The notes beneath the pieces are model-generated. The model did not search any database. It had not been told where the DNA came from and saw nothing but the letters and a program-made list of their open reading frames with translations. A program made the position numbers and the translations under genes. A stretch of 64,000 bases of DNA from a bacterium (lineage in GTDB: Bacteria > Patescibacteriota > Saccharimonadia > Saccharimonadales > UBA4665). Positions 63,605 through 64,000 of the stretch are shown here, one piece after another (position 1 is the first letter of the stretch; every line of letters starts with the position of its first letter). The DNA lies in assembly GCA_021800155.1 (NCBI GenBank), contig JAJYZG010000003.1, positions 1 to 64,000 of the forward strand, in the 5' to 3' direction.

Positions 63605-64000
63605 AATCTCCTGGTTAATATATTTAGCGCCTCTCAACCATGAAGCATAAGCCGCCACTAAACAGGCGCCTATAGCGAACAGCAAAACAACTACCAAGCC
63701 GTGCTTGAAAGGAGCCGCAATGAGGTGCGGAAAATATTCCTTGGAAGTTAACCTGGCGGCCGCAGACGGCTTTAGTTTGCTTAAAACATTTTTACCCAGC
63801 AGAGTTTTAAGCGGGTTGTAGCCTAAGAAGGCAGCAAACAGATAGCTGATTGCCGGCAAATGTGATAAATGTGTTGCTAAGGTACCGGGGACTCCATTGG
63901 CCGTCAGGCCATGGTAAATGCTGCCCGGTACAGTTGCGGTCAATCCGACGATCATGAGCGTAAAAAAGATACCGATTGAAAGCGGCATTCCGACATTCAT
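63596..64000 (-). CDS. C-terminal part of a multi-TM protein, probably an MFS-type transporter; truncated by window edge
   Basis: Several TM segments; frame open at the window end. Confidence 0.5.
   Translation of the reverse strand: MNVGMPLSIGIFFTLMIVGLTATVPGSIYHGLTANGVPGTLATHLSHLPAISYLFAAFLGYNPLKTLLGKNVLSKLKPSAAARLTSKEYFPHLIAAPFKHGLVVVLLFAIGACLVAAYASWLRGAKYINQEISA

Noticed and set aside
1-64000. Alternative genetic code (TGA as Gly, as in some CPR lineages)
   Set aside because: Conserved genes keep full length under the standard code and several end in TGA (e.g. rsmH, murG, pif1-like neighbour frames); no in-frame TGA interrupts recognised domains.

Overview
The window is a gene-dense 64 kb piece of chromosome. 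Gene content and protein style suggest a Saccharibacteria-like / Patescibacteria (CPR) bacterium using the standard genetic code; this placement is inference. Recognisable blocks: recO and glyQS; a dcw cell-wall/division cluster (mraZ-rsmH-ftsL-like-ftsI-mraY-ftsW-murG-ftsQ-like) without ftsA/ftsZ or murC-F next to it; topA, pth, der and an RluB-type gene; a dense two-component block (3 histidine kinases, 2 receiver proteins); gltX; a sortase; pyrH; an SQD1-like epimerase; a membrane-anchored Clp-type AAA+ protein; a MacB-like ABC transporter; a zwf-gnd-pgl oxidative pentose phosphate operon; dinB; HtrA/MarP-type proteases; and an RpoD-like sigma factor. Three tRNAs (Glu-CTC, Leu-CAA, Ser-GGA) are present. 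I found no CRISPR array, prophage, transposon or rRNA. The most interesting signals are non-coding or below the 60-aa ORF cut-off: (1) an unannotated ~358-nt structured RNA at 19541-19898 with a near-consensus promoter and an intrinsic terminator whose loop can form an 8-bp pseudoknot upstream; (2) a ~670-bp region at 27180-27850 with five tiny minus-strand ORFs and many hairpins; (3) a 30-aa peptide gene at 45374-45466 whose Shine-Dalgarno is buried in a hairpin; (4) further small ORFs at 5398, 7748, 14682 and 61631; (5) a recurrent leaderless architecture (-10 box 6-7 nt before the start codon); (6) a textbook MraZ box (three TGGG at exact 10-bp period) over the mraZ promoter.
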